Source: an uncultured Mailhella sp. (GTDB lineage Bacteria > Desulfobacterota > Desulfovibrionia > Desulfovibrionales > Desulfovibrionaceae). From it: 20,607 nt of DNA. Both the position numbers and the translations under genes were made by a program. The notes beneath the pieces were generated by a model, which searched no databases, had not been told where the DNA came from, and saw only the letters and a list, made by a program, of their open reading frames with translations. Of this stretch, positions 6,403 to 18,718 are shown piece by piece. The DNA lies in assembly GCA_910577155.1 (NCBI GenBank), contig CAJTMS010000039.1, positions 1 to 20,607 of the forward strand, in the 5' to 3' direction. Positions within the stretch are counted from its first letter, which is position 1. The number at the start of each line of letters is the position of its first letter.

Positions 6403-7161
6403 TTAAAAATTAACCATTGCGCCGATACTGAGGATAAGCCCATGTTCATCTTGTATCATAGGACTGTCGGTAATTTCATTGCTCAGAAAGGTGTACTGTG
6501 CATTGGCAAAAATATTCCAGCCATTTTCTGTCAGATAGCTTGCTTCTAGGGAAACATAGGGGCTTATACTAAAATCCGCATGATAATAGGGAAGACCGGA
6601 ACGGACAGCCTCTGCCGTGCTGATACCATAATAATAATCTGTTCTGTCCCCGCTCAAATAACTCAGTCCAATACCCGGGGTTATGGTAAATTCATTAATA
6701 AAAACAGGGAGTTTATAGAAAACGTCAGCACCAAAGCCGTCTGCATTACCAAGAACATCCATGTACAGTTTTGCTCCGACGGTGCCATAGCGGAAACGTC
6801 TTATATATTGTAAATAGACGTCAGCTGCCATTTTCCGCTTATCAAGAAAACTGAGCTTAAAATCACTGGTTTTATCCGGATCAAAAACCGTAAAACCAGG
6901 GGTAATGCCAAGGGTTAATTCGTGTTCCTCCGCATCATCGCGGTACAAATAAAAACCCAGTTTCAATTCTTTAATAAAGAAATATTTTGTTTCAAGCTGC
7001 AAAGACGGAAAAGGAATATAATAATCATCATGTCCCTTGTAGGGAGAACGTATCCAGACCATACCCGCTCCGCCGTCTGCGGCAAAGCCGGGAATAGCCG
7101 TGCCTGCAAAAACTATGAGCCCTAAGAAAAAGGCAAGACTTTTTTTCAAATTTTTCAGCAT
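6403..7161 (-). CDS. MipA/OmpV-family outer-membrane protein
   Basis: This is an outer-membrane beta-barrel protein of the MltA-interacting/OmpV type. A signal peptide covers about 1-27 (basic LKNLKKS, hydrophobic LAFFLGLIVFAG, cleavage near GFA-AD). Alternating aromatic strands follow, with the family-like segments PFPSLQLETKYFFIKELKLG, ITPGIGLSYLSGDRTDYYYG and YHADFSISPYVSLEASYL. It ends in Phe (AMVNF), the usual C-terminal signal of outer-membrane proteins for BAM assembly. Length 252 fits the family. AAGGGA precedes the start. It may scaffold peptidoglycan enzymes, but the role of the family is poorly defined. No terminator is seen before ruvX, 94 bp downstream. Confidence 0.85.
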   Translation of the reverse strand: MLKNLKKSLAFFLGLIVFAGTAIPGFAADGGAGMVWIRSPYKGHDDYYIPFPSLQLETKYFFIKELKLGFYLYRDDAEEHELTLGITPGFTVFDPDKTSDFKLSFLDKRKMAADVYLQYIRRFRYGTVGAKLYMDVLGNADGFGADVFYKLPVFINEFTITPGIGLSYLSGDRTDYYYGISTAEAVRSGLPYYHADFSISPYVSLEASYLTENGWNIFANAQYTFLSNEITDSPMIQDEHGLILSIGAMVNF

Positions 7162-7329
7162 TTTTTTCCCTTTTTTATTTTTTACAATGTGTCTGCAGGT
7201 ATTGTATGCAAAAAATATGCCTTTGTTTGTTTTTTTTGTTTTTTCCTATGAAATTGCGGAGATAAAAAAGAATGGTGTCAAAAAGTACACGCAATCAAGG
7301 AAATTTTTTCCATGGTTAAAAACTATTCT

Positions 7330-7358
7330 TTGACAATGTATCGCAAACATATTAAAGT
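7330..7358 (+). promoter_or_regulatory. Promoter of the hisS-aspS-def operon
   Basis: TTGACA (7330-7335) is followed after 17 bases by TAAAGT (7353-7358). The start point would be near 7365, 25 bases before the hisS ATG at 7390. It lies inside the longer open frame starting at 7312, which argues against that upstream start. Confidence 0.65.
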
Positions 7359-7389
7359 ATTTCTCAATAATTTTATACTGGAGTATGGA

Positions 7390-8640
7390 ATGGCTAAAAT
7401 TCAAGCAATTAAAGGTTTTGCAGATCTTTTTGCCGATGAAAGTCGTTTATTTACCTTTTTAGAGCAAAGTGCCCGCACTGTTTTTTCTCGGTACGGTTTT
7501 ACAGAACTGCGTACGCCTTTAATGGAATATACAGATTTATTTTGCCGTTCCATAGGCACAGAAACCGATGTTGTGCAAAAGGAAATGTATACTTTTGCTG
7601 ACAGTAAAGGTCGTTCCATGTCCCTGCGTCCTGAGGCAACAGCAGGGGTTATGCGTGCCTATGTGGAAAATAATGTGGGAGCAAAAGAAGCTGTCAGCAA
7701 ATTTTTTACAACAGGTCCCATGTTTCGGCATGAACGTCCTCAAAAAGGGCGTATGCGCCAATTTCATCAAATAAACTGCGAGTGTATCGGATCTAAAGAA
7801 CCTGAAGCAGATGCTGAAATGATAAGCATGCTGATGTATTTTTTGAAATATATAGGCATTGAAAATATTACGTTACAGATAAATTCTCTGGGCTGTCCCA
7901 ATTGCCGTCCCCGGTACCGTGAATTATTAAAAAATTGGCTGAAAAGCTTGGATACGGATTTGCTTTGTGAAGACTGCAAAAGAAGAATGGAAACCAATCC
8001 TCTTCGGGTGCTTGACTGTAAAAATGAGAAGTGCAAAGAAGCAACAAAGAATGCCCCTCTCATGCTTGAACATGCCTGTGAAGAATGTACAAGCCATTTC
8101 CAAACAGTAAAAAATTGTCTTGATACCCAGCATATTTCCTATGAAATTAATCACAGGCTTGTGCGCGGGCTTGATTATTATACACGGACAGCTTTTGAAG
8201 TAGTTTCCAATAATATTGGAGCGCAAGGTTCCATTGCCGGCGGCGGACGCTATGACGGTCTTGTGGAATCCATTGGCGGACCGTCTGTTGCCGGTATTGG
8301 TTTTGCCTGCGGCATGGAGCGTTTATCCTTGTTATTGCAGGCTCCTGAGGCAAAAAAACTTGATTTTTATATTGCGGCATTAGATGACAGCTGCCGTGAA
8401 TATACTTTTTCCGCTGCCCAAGCGCTCCGTCAGGGTGAGCTTTGCGGTCTTATGGGCTTTGAAGCCAGAAGCATAAAAAGCGCCATGCGTCAGGCTGATA
8501 AATCCGAGGCTCGTTTTGCTGTTTTAATCGGTTCAGCAGAATTGGAACAAAAAAATCTTATGATAAAAAATATGGAAAACGGCACCCAAGAGGCAGTACC
8601 TTTTGAAAAAGCCGTATCCTATATAAAAGAGGGAAAGTAA
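7390..8640 (+). CDS. hisS: Histidyl-tRNA synthetase
   Basis: HisRS charges tRNA-His in the cytoplasm and is a class II synthetase. The start chosen is the ATG at 7390 (MAKIQAIKGFADLF), with GGAG six bases upstream. An upstream in-frame ATG at 7312 would precede the promoter and would add 26 residues unlike the family. From 7390 the protein has 416 residues. Motif 2 is FTTGPMFRHERPQKGRMRQF (106-125, R113), the histidine-specific blocks are LVRGLDYYTRTAFE (257-270) and GGGRYDGLVESIGG (284-297), and motif 3 ends GIGFACGMERL (302-312). Eight Cys (C169, C172, C193, C196, C210, C215, C230, C233) form a CxxC-rich insertion seen in many deltaproteobacterial and firmicute enzymes, perhaps a zinc site. 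The stop overlaps the aspS start by one base (TAATG). Confidence 0.97.
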   Translation: MAKIQAIKGFADLFADESRLFTFLEQSARTVFSRYGFTELRTPLMEYTDLFCRSIGTETDVVQKEMYTFADSKGRSMSLRPEATAGVMRAYVENNVGAKEAVSKFFTTGPMFRHERPQKGRMRQFHQINCECIGSKEPEADAEMISMLMYFLKYIGIENITLQINSLGCPNCRPRYRELLKNWLKSLDTDLLCEDCKRRMETNPLRVLDCKNEKCKEATKNAPLMLEHACEECTSHFQTVKNCLDTQHISYEINHRLVRGLDYYTRTAFEVVSNNIGAQGSIAGGGRYDGLVESIGGPSVAGIGFACGMERLSLLLQAPEAKKLDFYIAALDDSCREYTFSAAQALRQGELCGLMGFEARSIKSAMRQADKSEARFAVLIGSAELEQKNLMIKNMENGTQEAVPFEKAVSYIKEGK

Positions 8641-10499
8641 TGAGTCAGTCTATTGAAAAACAAAACACAAACCTTCAAAAAGAACATGCAGCCTATATTA
8701 AACCCTTGGGTGACTGGACACGCACACACCATTGCTCAGAACTTACTGCACAAAATAATGGACAGGAAGTCTGCATTATGGGTTGGGTACAGTATCGCCG
8801 TGACCATGGCGGGCTAATTTTCGTTGACCTTCGTGACCGTGAAGGGTTAACTCAGGTTGTTTTCAGTCCGGAAATTGCTCCGAAAGCCCATGAAGATGCC
8901 CATATTATCCGCAGTGAATATGTGCTTGCGATTAAAGGAAGAGTACGTCCCCGTCCGGAAGGCATGGTCAACCCGAATTTGAAAACAGGAGAAATTGAAG
9001 TTGTTGTGCTTGACTGGAAACTTTTGAATACTGCAAAAACGCCTCCTTTCCCCGTTGAAGACAGAACAGACGCCGGTGAAAATTTACGTTTGCAATGGCG
9101 CTATTTGGATCTTCGCCGTCCCCGTATGACCCAAAATCTGCGTTTGCGCCACCGCATTACCAATTCTGCCCGTAACTATTTAGATGAATTAGGCTTTTTA
9201 GAAGTTGAAACCCCTATTCTTACCAAATCAACTCCGGAAGGTGCCCGTGACTTTCTTGTTCCCAGCCGTTTAAACCATGGGGAATTTTACGCTCTTCCGC
9301 AGTCACCGCAGCAATTTAAGCAAATGCTCATGATGAGCGGGCTTGACAGATATTATCAAGTTGCCCGCTGTTTCCGTGATGAAGATTTGCGTGCAGACCG
9401 TCAGCCGGAATTTACGCAGATTGATATTGAAATGAGCTATGTTTCTGAAAATGATGTCATGACCATGGCAGAAGGCATGATGAAACGTATATTTAAAGAA
9501 GCAATGGGCATTGATATTCCCACGCCTTTTGTGCGTATGCCTTATGATGACGCCATGCGTGATTATGGGGTTGATAAGCCTGATACCCGTTTTGATTTGA
9601 AATTAAAAGACATTACTTCCATCGTGCGCGGTTCAGGTTTCAAACTTTTTGCTGCTGCAGAACTTGTCAAAGGCTTGAAAGTCCCCGGCGGAGCAGGCAT
9701 GACCCGTAAGGAAATTGAAGAGCATACGGAATTTGTAAAAATTTATGGTGCCCAAGGTTTGGCATGGATTAAAGTTCATGAAAATGAATGGCAGTCACCT
9801 ATTACAAAATTCTTCAGCGAAGAAGAAAAACAAGCTATTCAAGAAGCATTAGACCTGCAAGTCGGCGATATTGCCTTTTTCCAAGCAGGGGCTAAAGAAA
9901 TGGTCAATGCCGCTCTTGGCAACCTTCGTATCCGTCTTGCACAGCAGCTTGGACTTATCCCTGAAAATACGTGGAATTTCCTTTGGGTTACCGACTTTCC
10001 GCTTTTTGAATACAGCGAGGAAGAAAAACGTTACGTTGCCTGTCACCACCCCTTTACGGCTGCGAAAGAAGACAGCAAACACCTTATGAAGACAGATCCT
10101 GCCCATGCAAAGGCCCGTGCTTATGATATGGTTTTAAACGGCAATGAAATTGGCGGTGGTTCTATCCGTATCCATACGTCCGAAGACCAGTTCAATATGT
10201 TTGAAGCCCTTGGTTTTACTGATGAATCCGCCTATGCACAATTTGGCTATTTTATCAATGCATTGGAATACGGAACTCCTCCCCATGGCGGTATTGCTTT
10301 TGGTTTGGATCGTGTAACCATGCTGCTTGCGGGAGCAAGTTCCATTCGTGATGTTATTGCTTTCCCAAAAACACAAAAAGCTACCTGTCTTTTGACCAAT
10401 GCGCCGGATTTTGTTGCTGCAAATCAGCTTCGCGATCTTGGACTGCGTTTGCGTGAAGAACCGAAAAAGACAGAACAAGATAAATCCAATCAAGAGTAA
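8640..10499 (+). CDS. aspS: Aspartyl-tRNA synthetase, probably non-discriminating
   Basis: AspRS charges tRNA-Asp and is a class II synthetase. An anticodon-binding OB-fold lies at about 43-130, followed by the catalytic core with motif 2 (YYQVARCFRDEDLRADRQPE, 238-257), the bacterial GAD insertion (about 300-430) and motif 3 (GGIAFGLDRV, 550-559). Length 619 is about 20-30 longer than E. coli, partly from an N-terminal extension of about 20 residues and a charged tail. GAGGG lies seven bases before the ATG. H56 in RRDHGG and G108 in RPEGMVNPN match the His/Gly pair tied to relaxed tRNA specificity in the Pseudomonas enzyme. The enzyme may therefore also make Asp-tRNA-Asn for conversion by GatCAB; that is an inference. 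Confidence 0.97.
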   Translation: MSQSIEKQNTNLQKEHAAYIKPLGDWTRTHHCSELTAQNNGQEVCIMGWVQYRRDHGGLIFVDLRDREGLTQVVFSPEIAPKAHEDAHIIRSEYVLAIKGRVRPRPEGMVNPNLKTGEIEVVVLDWKLLNTAKTPPFPVEDRTDAGENLRLQWRYLDLRRPRMTQNLRLRHRITNSARNYLDELGFLEVETPILTKSTPEGARDFLVPSRLNHGEFYALPQSPQQFKQMLMMSGLDRYYQVARCFRDEDLRADRQPEFTQIDIEMSYVSENDVMTMAEGMMKRIFKEAMGIDIPTPFVRMPYDDAMRDYGVDKPDTRFDLKLKDITSIVRGSGFKLFAAAELVKGLKVPGGAGMTRKEIEEHTEFVKIYGAQGLAWIKVHENEWQSPITKFFSEEEKQAIQEALDLQVGDIAFFQAGAKEMVNAALGNLRIRLAQQLGLIPENTWNFLWVTDFPLFEYSEEEKRYVACHHPFTAAKEDSKHLMKTDPAHAKARAYDMVLNGNEIGGGSIRIHTSEDQFNMFEALGFTDESAYAQFGYFINALEYGTPPHGGIAFGLDRVTMLLAGASSIRDVIAFPKTQKATCLLTNAPDFVAANQLRDLGLRLREEPKKTEQDKSNQE

Positions 10500-10503
10500 A
10501 TTT

Positions 10504-11019
10504 ATGTTAAGACCTGTTCTCCAATTTCCGGATCCCCGTTTGACAACGGTTTCAAAACCTATTGAAACTATTGATGATAGTGTTCGCGAACTCGCTCAAG
10601 ATATGCTTGATACCCTGAAAACTATTGGGGGAGTTGGAATTGCCGCACCGCAAATTGGTGTATTTCGCCGTATTGTAATTGTTGATGTAAGTTTGCTTGA
10701 AGAGCACCCTGAAGGTGTGGACGTTCCTCAAGATTTTCGTGTTGTGGTCAATCCGGTTATTACTGTGCTTGACCCGGCTAAACATATTGAAAATGAGGGC
10801 TGTCTTTCTGTTCCGGAATTTCGGGCAAAAGTAGCACGTCCAAAACGTGTTGCTATGGACGGCACGGATTTGGACGGAAAGCCTGTTCATTTTGAAGGTG
10901 AGGGCTATTTTAGTGCTTGTCTGCAGCATGAAACAGACCATTTAGACGGCAAACTTTTCATTGACAGGATTAGCTATTTAAAACGTTCCTTGTATGAAAA
11001 GAAAATGAAAAAGAAATAA
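10504..11019 (+). CDS. def: Peptide deformylase
   Basis: Peptide deformylase removes the formyl group from the N-terminal methionine of new proteins and is a metalloenzyme. All three motifs are intact: GVGIAAPQIG (43-52), EGCLSVP (98-104, metal ligand C100) and QHETDHLDG (141-149, ligands H142 and H146, catalytic E143). The start is the ATG at 10504, four bases after the aspS stop; a longer frame to 10399 overlaps aspS and lacks family similarity. Length 171 is normal, with a Lys-rich end. A terminator directly follows the stop, closing the hisS-aspS-def unit. Confidence 0.97.
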   Translation: MLRPVLQFPDPRLTTVSKPIETIDDSVRELAQDMLDTLKTIGGVGIAAPQIGVFRRIVIVDVSLLEEHPEGVDVPQDFRVVVNPVITVLDPAKHIENEGCLSVPEFRAKVARPKRVAMDGTDLDGKPVHFEGEGYFSACLQHETDHLDGKLFIDRISYLKRSLYEKKMKKK

Positions 11020-11024
11020 TGGGG

Positions 11025-11049
11025 AGTCTGCCTTTGGCAGGCTTTTTTT
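11025..11049 (+). terminator. Rho-independent terminator after def
   Basis: GTCTGCC (11026-11032), loop TTT, GGCAGGC (11036-11042) form a seven-pair stem with one G-U pair, followed by seven T (11043-11049). It starts only a few bases after the def stop and ends just before the best start of the next gene. Confidence 0.8.
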
Positions 11050-11051
11050 CT

Positions 11052-11795
11052 ATGCTCAAGTTTTTTATCTTTATCGCAATTCTTATTTTTGTTGCCTATA
11101 TGACCAATATTTTGGGCTTTGCAGATTTTGTCAGGCAGAAAACGATAAATTTTCACTATGAACGAAATGACGCTTTGCTCTTGGAAAAATTGCAGCAGCA
11201 AAAACCGCAGACATGGGCGGAAGAAAGTAAATGCTTGAACATGCTTTTGCAGCAGCCTGAACTGCTTGAAAATAATGCTCTTTTATTGGTTGGCGGTTTT
11301 TGTGACGGCAGCCGTGCCTATTTGTACAGAGTTATTCCGGAATTGAAAAAAATTTTAAAAGAAAAAAATTGTGCTGCGGATATCTATTATCGGGAACACG
11401 ATGAATTGCACGGCATAAAAGAGTTGTTTACATTATACCATAAACAGGGTAAAAAAATTATTATTGTGGGACATAGCTGGGGTGCCTGTTCCGTATTTAA
11501 GCAATTTTGGCAAGATGGCTCTCTTCCTGTGGAACTTTTGATAAGCCTTGATCCTGTTGGGCTTATTCGTCCAAAGGGAGAGGCTGTACAAATAAAAAAA
11601 TGGAAAAACGTGTATATTGATTATTCCGTTGCTCCATGGACTATTAATAATTGTATCGCCCGTATCGGTCAGCCCTTTGGCAAACGGGAAAATGCCGCAG
11701 AAAACAGGGTGACAACATATGAACATCAGCAGGCATACCAAATGTTTTTTGCCTATGCTCTTGATGAAATTGTTGAAATTTTAGCTCATGAATAA
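11052..11795 (+). CDS. Membrane-anchored alpha/beta-hydrolase-fold protein
   Basis: This is a probable serine hydrolase of unknown substrate. From the ATG at 11052 it has 247 residues. Residues 1-17 (MLKFFIFIAILIFVAYM) form one membrane anchor or uncleaved signal. Strand NNALLLVGGFCDGS (74-87) comes before the nucleophile elbow IIIVGHSWGA (136-145, Ser142 in G-H-S-W-G). A likely acid is D167 in ISLDPVG, and H225 in TYEHQQAY is a candidate catalytic His. The frame also opens at 11019, overlapping the def stop as ATAATG, but that start would put the def terminator inside the coding region. Neither start has a clear ribosome binding site, so the start is uncertain. It ends ten bases before the DUF2333 gene, so the two are likely cotranscribed. 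Confidence 0.7.
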   Translation: MLKFFIFIAILIFVAYMTNILGFADFVRQKTINFHYERNDALLLEKLQQQKPQTWAEESKCLNMLLQQPELLENNALLLVGGFCDGSRAYLYRVIPELKKILKEKNCAADIYYREHDELHGIKELFTLYHKQGKKIIIVGHSWGACSVFKQFWQDGSLPVELLISLDPVGLIRPKGEAVQIKKWKNVYIDYSVAPWTINNCIARIGQPFGKRENAAENRVTTYEHQQAYQMFFAYALDEIVEILAHE

Positions 11796-11805
11796 AGAGG
11801 ATTAT

Positions 11806-12723
11806 ATGTATACTCCCAGTAAAGAACATATTTATATTGTTGGAAGAACATTGTTCATGCAAGCTGCCATTTTTGTTGTCCTGCTTGCTTCCATGTGGGG
11901 ATTTCAAAAACTCTATGCCTTGACAGATAAAACTGTTTTTCCCGAGTGTTATCAGGTTAGCTATCTGCCTGAAATGACAGATGAAGAAAAAGGCGTGCAG
12001 CTCCTTGATGCCCTTGTGAACAGAATAAGTTATGAGCTGGACTCCACCTATGGCTGGTCTGCAAATGATATTCTTTTCAATAGATGGGTTATGGACAATA
12101 GGGCATACCGTCAGTTTGGAAGCTATGTCGCTACAAAAATGCTTTTGGATAACTATTCGACTGTCATTGCTAAATTGGGCAGCAGCGACAGGGAAAATGA
12201 AGATTTATATAAAGCTCGTCTTAATCAGTTTGCATTTTCTCCGCAGCGCTGGGGTATGCTTTTTATTCCGTCAGCAGAACAAGCCTATAAAAAAGGTTTG
12301 AATTTAGTCAAAAAATACCAGACAGATTTGCTCAATAAAAAAGCTGTTTATAATGCCAGAACAGATGATATTTACGAAGCGTTTAACGTAATTTTGGGTG
12401 AAACTGTGTTTGGCTATGCTCTTGGTTTGCTGCAAAATTCTCAAGATTTGCCTTTTTATACATTGGATAATAAAATCTATGAAGTTCAAGGGGTTATGCT
12501 TGTCGTACGCGATTATGTGAATGCTCTCTATACGTTATATCCGGAAATTGCCGCAAAAGGCAATACGGAAAATTACGCGGAAGCTATGGATTTATTGAAT
12601 AAAATCTGTACCTATGATCCCTTGTACATTACTTCCACTGTTAATTCCGGTGAACTGATTATTTCCTATTTGCTGTTTGCACGAAACAGAATTTCTGATA
12701 TTCGTGATAGTATCCGTATATAA
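11806..12723 (+). CDS. DUF2333 family protein, membrane-anchored
   Basis: I recognise this as a DUF2333-type protein, a family of unknown function in Proteobacteria. A single membrane segment lies near the N-terminus (FMQAAIFVVLLASMWGFQKL, about 19-38 from this start), and the remainder probably sits in the periplasm. Conserved-looking stretches are STYGWSANDILFNRWVMDNRAYRQFG and FSPQRWGMLFIPSAEQAYKKG, each cut here only in description by position (about 64-89 and 144-165). The start at 11806 has GAGGA at good spacing, better than the ATG at 11788 that overlaps the hydrolase gene. No catalytic motif is visible. Pairing with a membrane-anchored hydrolase suggests an envelope role, which is inference. 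Confidence 0.75.
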   Translation: MYTPSKEHIYIVGRTLFMQAAIFVVLLASMWGFQKLYALTDKTVFPECYQVSYLPEMTDEEKGVQLLDALVNRISYELDSTYGWSANDILFNRWVMDNRAYRQFGSYVATKMLLDNYSTVIAKLGSSDRENEDLYKARLNQFAFSPQRWGMLFIPSAEQAYKKGLNLVKKYQTDLLNKKAVYNARTDDIYEAFNVILGETVFGYALGLLQNSQDLPFYTLDNKIYEVQGVMLVVRDYVNALYTLYPEIAAKGNTENYAEAMDLLNKICTYDPLYITSTVNSGELIISYLLFARNRISDIRDSIRI

Positions 12724-12737
12724 GAAGTGAGGAGAAT

Positions 12738-12767
12738 ATGTCTAACCTATGCTTAAAAATAGCTTAA
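12738..12767 (+). CDS. Nine-residue reading frame with a strong ribosome binding site
   Basis: GTGAGGAGAATATG follows the DUF2333 stop by a few bases and opens a frame encoding only MSNLCLKIA. The Shine-Dalgarno AGGAG is the strongest near here, so translation may start. The frame may be the start of a decayed or deleted gene, or a short leader peptide. TAACCTAT (12743-12750) pairs with ATAGGTTA (12776-12783), so the mRNA could fold over it. The loop repeats GCTTAAAAA twice. Confidence 0.3.
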   Translation: MSNLCLKIA

Positions 12768-12798
12768 AAAATTAAATAGGTTAAAGTTGCAATTTAAG

Positions 12799-12827
12799 TT
12801 GACGCGGCAGACGGAATAAGCTATAAA
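12799..12827 (+). promoter_or_regulatory. rRNA operon promoter P1
   Basis: TTGACG (12799-12804) and TATAAA (12822-12827) are separated by 17 bases, each 5 of 6 to consensus. It lies about 430 bp upstream of 16S. Confidence 0.65.
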
Positions 12828-12914
12828 GAAATTTCCCGCTGAGGAAAAGTTCTTTTGGAATGTGTTTGGGCAAGTAAGCTCAGACAAGGATTTTCAAGGG
12901 AAGAAGGACTTTTT

Positions 12915-12975
12915 GAAAAAAATAAAAAAAATTGTAAAAAAAGTTCTTGACAGTTTGGGCAAAAGGGTGCATAAA
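12915..12975 (+). promoter_or_regulatory. rRNA operon promoter P2 with UP-like tract
   Basis: TTGACA (12947-12952) is followed after 17 bases by CATAAA (12970-12975). Directly upstream is an A-rich tract with several A-runs (about 12915-12942), as in UP elements that bind the RNA polymerase alpha subunit. This is the stronger of two tandem promoters. Confidence 0.7.
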
Positions 12976-13161
12976 CACACCTCGCGGCTTGAAGAAACAA
13001 ATGTGCTTTGGACACAAGGACAAGGGTGCAGGTTTCCGGAAAGGAATTTTGTTTTTTGAAGCTGCAAATGGTCGATACCATGCAGGTTGACCGCTGAAAA
13101 GTTTTCGGAACCGGCTGCGGATGTTTTTCCAAAGAAGTCCGGGGCGGGTTTACGGGAACGG

Positions 13162-13190
13162 ATCTTTGATAATTGAAGAGCGAAATGGAA
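13162..13190 (+). promoter_or_regulatory. boxA-like antitermination site and 5' arm of pre-16S stem
   Basis: ATCTTTGATAATT (13162-13174) resembles boxA. Bases 13170-13190 are complementary to 14809-14829 at 20 of 21 positions. This brackets 16S with the double strand cut by RNase III in rRNA maturation. Confidence 0.75.
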
Positions 13191-13254
13191 TAATAAATGA
13201 GCTTTGAGTTCAATTGTTTGAATTCTATGTAATTCAGACGGAATCATAAATTTT

Positions 13255-14801
<1,547 letters not shown>

Positions 14802-15195
14802 AAGAGAATTCCATATCGCTCTTCAATTACAAGGCACAAGGGGCTTTCTCAAGCTGCTTTGTGAATTGTGAAAGCTTTGCAGCAAAACATGAGAAATCAT
14901 GAAGTTATTGCAAAGCCGTGCAGTATGTTAGGAATATGATACTGCACAAATCAATCCTTGCAGAACAAACCACAATTTGAAAGCTGCAGGGGCTTTAGCA
15001 CAAAGCAGGTTGCTGGTAAATCTGCTGAAGTTAAGGCTGTCTTTTATAAGGTTACCCTAATAAAAGACTTTTGCGCAGGTATTTTTGCTTTTTGGCAAGG
15101 AAGCTGAGCTTTTTTTGAGGGAGTGTACAAAGAAGTACATGACCGAGAAAAAAACGAAGCTGACGCAGCCAAAAACAAAAAGACCAAGCAAAAAA
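14802..15195 (+). other. 16S-tRNA part of the internal spacer, with several hairpins
   Basis: The spacer holds no gene. It contains the 3' arm of the 16S processing stem (14809-14829). GCTTTGCA (14874-14881) pairs with TGCAAAGC (14909-14916) around an inner CATGA-GAAA-TCATG hairpin. GTGCAGTAT (14918-14926) pairs with ATACTGCAC (14939-14947). A long imperfect inverted repeat lies at about 15082-15182. Confidence 0.75.
15082..15182. repeat. About 100-bp imperfect inverted repeat in the rRNA spacer
   Basis: The centre is TGTAC (15124-15128), AAAGAA, GTACA (15135-15139). The flanks stay roughly complementary outwards: T-rich and GAAGCTGAGC on the left, AAAAAAACGAAGCTGACGC on the right, closing with CTTTTTGG and CCAAAAAC. 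It ends about 13 bases before tRNA-Ile and may be a processing signal or a small mobile-repeat relic. Confidence 0.55.
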
Positions 15196-15272
<77 letters not shown>

Positions 15273-15279
15273 TAAAATC

Positions 15280-15355
15280 GGGGGCGTAGCTCAGCTGGGA
15301 GAGCATCTGCTTTGCACGCAGAGGGTCGGGGGTTCGATTCCCTTCGCCTCCACCA
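15280..15355 (+). tRNA. tRNA-Ala (anticodon TGC)
   Basis: 76 nt with encoded CCA. Acceptor arms are GGGGGCG and CGCCTCC with one G-U pair, the anticodon arm is TCTGC-TTTGCAC-GCAGA with anticodon TGC, and the T loop is TTCGATT. It follows tRNA-Ile by seven bases in the spacer. Confidence 0.97.
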
Positions 15356-15433
15356 AATAATCTTTGGCAGAAGGAACAAAGGTATTTGTTATTTTTATCC
15401 GAAGATTATTTCGGCAGTAATAGAAATATTACG

Positions 15434-15464
15434 GTTCTTTGACAATTGAACAGAAAAAGAAAAA
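15434..15464 (+). promoter_or_regulatory. boxA-like site and 5' arm of pre-23S stem
   Basis: GTTCTTTGACAAT (15434-15446) resembles boxA. Bases 15444-15464 pair with 18403-18422 with a single bulge, giving the double strand that RNase III cuts to free pre-23S. Confidence 0.75.
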
Positions 15465-15477
15465 GATAAGTTTTTTT

Positions 15478-18394
<2,917 letters not shown>

Positions 18395-18402
18395 AAAAAA
18401 CA

Positions 18403-18422
18403 TTTTTCTTTTTCTGTCAATT
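18403..18422 (+). other. 3' arm of the pre-23S processing stem
   Basis: This arm is complementary to 15444-15464 with one bulged base. Just downstream, TCTCAC and GTGAGA form a small hairpin (18462-18478) in the 23S-5S spacer. Confidence 0.7.
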
Positions 18423-18529
18423 ATATATTTGGCTCGCTTGTATGGCTCGCATGATTATCTCTCACAAACCGTGAGAAGCGCCAATAGGCTGAAAAAAGAC
18501 AAGCTGTATAGGTAAGAGCAGCTAAATTT

Positions 18530-18647
18530 GGTTTTGTGTCCATAGAGAAGAGGGTATACCCGATCCCATTCCGAACTCGGCAGTCAAGCTCTTCTTCGCC
18601 AATGATACTGCAGTCAATATTGTGGGAAAGTAGGACGACGCAAAACC
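18530..18647 (+). rRNA. rrf: 5S ribosomal RNA
   Basis: About 118 nt. The terminal helix is closed by GGTTTTGTGTC at the start and GACGCAAAACC at the end. The core CCGATCCCATTCCGAACTCGG is the conserved loop B/C region, given here only as positions 18559-18579. It follows 23S by about 135 bp and ends the operon before a terminator. Confidence 0.95.
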
Positions 18648-18691
18648 TTTTTTATTTTAATCTGTTTGTAAAAAATCAGCAAAACTTTTTT

Positions 18692-18716
18692 AGCCCACAT
18701 ATAAGCGGGCTTTTTT
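18692..18716 (+). terminator. Rho-independent terminator of the rRNA operon
   Basis: AGCCCAC (18692-18698), loop ATATAA, GCGGGCT (18705-18711) form a stem with one A-C mismatch, followed by six T. It is 45 bp after the 5S gene. Confidence 0.8.
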
Positions 18717-18718
18717 AT

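Larger units (their letters stand above)
12828..13254 (+). other. rRNA operon leader region, non-coding
   Basis: No gene is supported here. The stretch holds the second promoter with its A/T-rich upstream tract, a boxA-like element and the 5' arm of the 16S processing stem. Open frames on both strands across it lack ribosome binding sites and recognisable families. Confidence 0.7.
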
